From contig NZ_KB898502.1 of NCBI RefSeq assembly GCF_000377645.1, positions 1 to 37,575 of the forward strand: a stretch of DNA of 37,575 nt, in the 5' to 3' direction. The stretch comes from Thiomonas sp. FB-6 (GTDB lineage Bacteria > Pseudomonadota > Gammaproteobacteria > Burkholderiales > Burkholderiaceae_C). The first letter of the stretch is position 1, and each line of letters opens with the position of its first letter. Positions 36,718 through 37,575 of this stretch are shown one piece after another. A program made the position numbers and the translations under genes. The notes beneath the pieces were generated by a model. The model was not told where the DNA came from. It saw only the letters and a program-made list of their open reading frames with translations, and ran no database searches.

Positions 36718-37362
36718 ATGACCCTGCACACCTGGTTGCTCTACGTCCTCACCGTTTGTGTGATTTCCGCGATTCCCGGCCCGAACATGCTGCTGGTGAT
36801 GAGCCACGGCGCGCGCCACGGCCTGCGCCGCTCCACGGCGACCATGGCCGGCTGTCTGTGCGCGCTGTTGTTGATGATGGGTGTTTCCGCAGCGGGCCTG
36901 GGGGTGTTCCTCAAGGCCTGGCCCACGCTGTTCGACGGGCTGCGTCTGGCCGGCGCCACGTACCTGGTGTGGCTGGGCGTGCGCACCTGGCGCAGCGCGC
37001 GTCATGCCAGCGAGCAGCCGGCCGACCAGGCGCCGCAGCAGGCTTTCGCGCTGCCGCAGCGCAGCCAGTGGGCCCTGTTCCGCAACGGTTTCGCGGTGGC
37101 CAGCAGCAACCCCAAGGCCATCCTGTTCGCCGCCGCCTTGCTGCCGCAGTTCATCGACCCCACGGCGCGCGCACTGCCGCAGTTCACAACCCTGCTGGGC
37201 AGCTTCGCGGTGATCGAACTGAGCTGGTACCTGGTCTACGCCGGCAGCGGGGCCCAGCTCGGCCGCTGGCTGCGCCGCGCCAGCGTGGCCCGCGCCTTCG
37301 CCCGGGTCACCGGCGGTCTGTTCGTCGGTTTCGGCGCCGCGATGGCGCTGCTGCACGAGTAG
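36718..37362 (+). CDS. LysE/RhtB-family amino-acid exporter
   Basis: 214-residue inner-membrane protein with about six hydrophobic segments. The family motif IPGPNMLLVMSHGARHG is at the N-terminus, and FRNGFAVASSNPKAILF marks the middle. Such proteins export amino acids or homoserine lactones; the substrate is not predictable. Divergent from cueR with a 170-base space, and followed by a hairpin terminator. No evident functional link to the copper genes. Confidence 0.9.
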   Translation: MTLHTWLLYVLTVCVISAIPGPNMLLVMSHGARHGLRRSTATMAGCLCALLLMMGVSAAGLGVFLKAWPTLFDGLRLAGATYLVWLGVRTWRSARHASEQPADQAPQQAFALPQRSQWALFRNGFAVASSNPKAILFAAALLPQFIDPTARALPQFTTLLGSFAVIELSWYLVYAGSGAQLGRWLRRASVARAFARVTGGLFVGFGAAMALLHE

Positions 37363-37368
37363 CCCTCA

Positions 37369-37395
37369 CGGGCAGGCGCCCGCAGTGCCTGCCCG
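37369..37395. terminator. Bidirectional hairpin between converging genes
   Basis: Perfect 9-base stem CGGGCAGGC/GCCTGCCCG with a 9-base loop, placed seven bases after the LysE-family stop and four bases after the end of the converging gene at the right edge. No T-run follows, but the position supports a shared terminator. Confidence 0.6.
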
Positions 37396-37398
37396 ATG

Positions 37399-37575
37399 TC
37401 AGGCCAGGGCCACCGAAGCTGCCGTGGCGCCCGGCACCGCCACGCGGAACTTCACCCCTTCCAGCAGCCGGTCCCACAGTTCCACCGCCTGCTCCTCGCT
37501 GATCGCGCTGGTGCGCGCATCGCCTACCCGGTTGTTCTCCACCCGCGTCATCAGGCTGATGTCCAGATGCGCCGG
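37399..37575 (-). CDS. C-terminal end of an unidentified protein (5' part outside window)
   Basis: The minus strand is open from the right edge to a TGA at 37401-37399, giving 58 residues that begin PAHLDISLMTRVENN and end RVAVPGATAASVALA. Codon use is typical for the flank, and the SEEQAVELWDRLLEGVKF segment looks like a real amphipathic helix. The family is not recognised. The hairpin just beyond the stop supports a genuine gene end. Confidence 0.6.
   Translation of the reverse strand, partial: PAHLDISLMTRVENNRVGDARTSAISEEQAVELWDRLLEGVKFRVAVPGATAASVALA

Overview
The window looks like a chromosomal segment from a high-GC Gram-negative bacterium, most likely a betaproteobacterium of the Burkholderiales. 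The basis is very GC-rich codon use in the flanks, a thioredoxin-reductase-like ferredoxin-NADP reductase, an ABC-exported O-antigen locus, a cueR-copA operon and several c-di-GMP proteins. The genus cannot be fixed from the sequence alone. I saw no rRNA, tRNA, CRISPR array or insertion sequence.

Layout: (A) 1-8310, plus strand: the end of a ferredoxin-NADP reductase, then rfbG-rfbH (CDP-3,6-dideoxyhexose precursor), an internally deleted CapK/PaaK-like gene, a NodB-fold deacetylase, a UDP-GlcNAc 2-epimerase and a glycosyltransferase. From the truncated capK on, the genes overlap by 4-11 bases. (B) 26270-8349, minus strand, running towards block A: initiating glycosyl-1-phosphate transferase, wzm, wzt, a GT4 enzyme, a 660-base gap, manC, a GT4 enzyme, a 1150-residue GT4-GT4-GT2 fusion, a full-length CapK with an extra C-terminal domain, a beta-helix protein, a degenerate ABC-ATPase-like protein, a sugar C-methyltransferase, gmd and an rmd-like reductase. 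Together A and B form an O-antigen/surface polysaccharide locus of the ABC-transporter type: a WbaP/WcaJ-like enzyme starts the glycan on undecaprenyl phosphate, the glycosyltransferases extend it in the cytoplasm, and Wzm/Wzt export it. The sugar supply suggests CDP-dideoxyhexose, UDP-ManNAc and a GDP-6-deoxy-3-C-methylhexose (virenose-like). The middle of block B (about 8.3-23 kb) is visibly less GC-rich than the flanks, as is usual for horizontally exchanged O-antigen genes.

(C) 26463-33277: signalling genes. A PAS-PAS-GGDEF diguanylate cyclase, a His-rich small protein and a degenerate-cyclase/FHA protein form a minus-strand operon. A membrane GGDEF-EAL protein and a short-chain dehydrogenase run divergently on the plus strand. 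(D) 33297-37575: a cueR-copA copper export operon, a LysE-family exporter, and the C-terminal end of an unidentified gene at the right edge.

The most unusual items are: the intact but motif-less ABC-ATPase paralogue, translationally coupled to a beta-helix protein and close behind a CapK fusion; the triple glycosyltransferase; the in-frame internal deletion of the first CapK; a CopZ-like domain fused to the C-terminus of CopA that has its own strong ribosome binding site; and the gmd/rmd/C-methyltransferase set.
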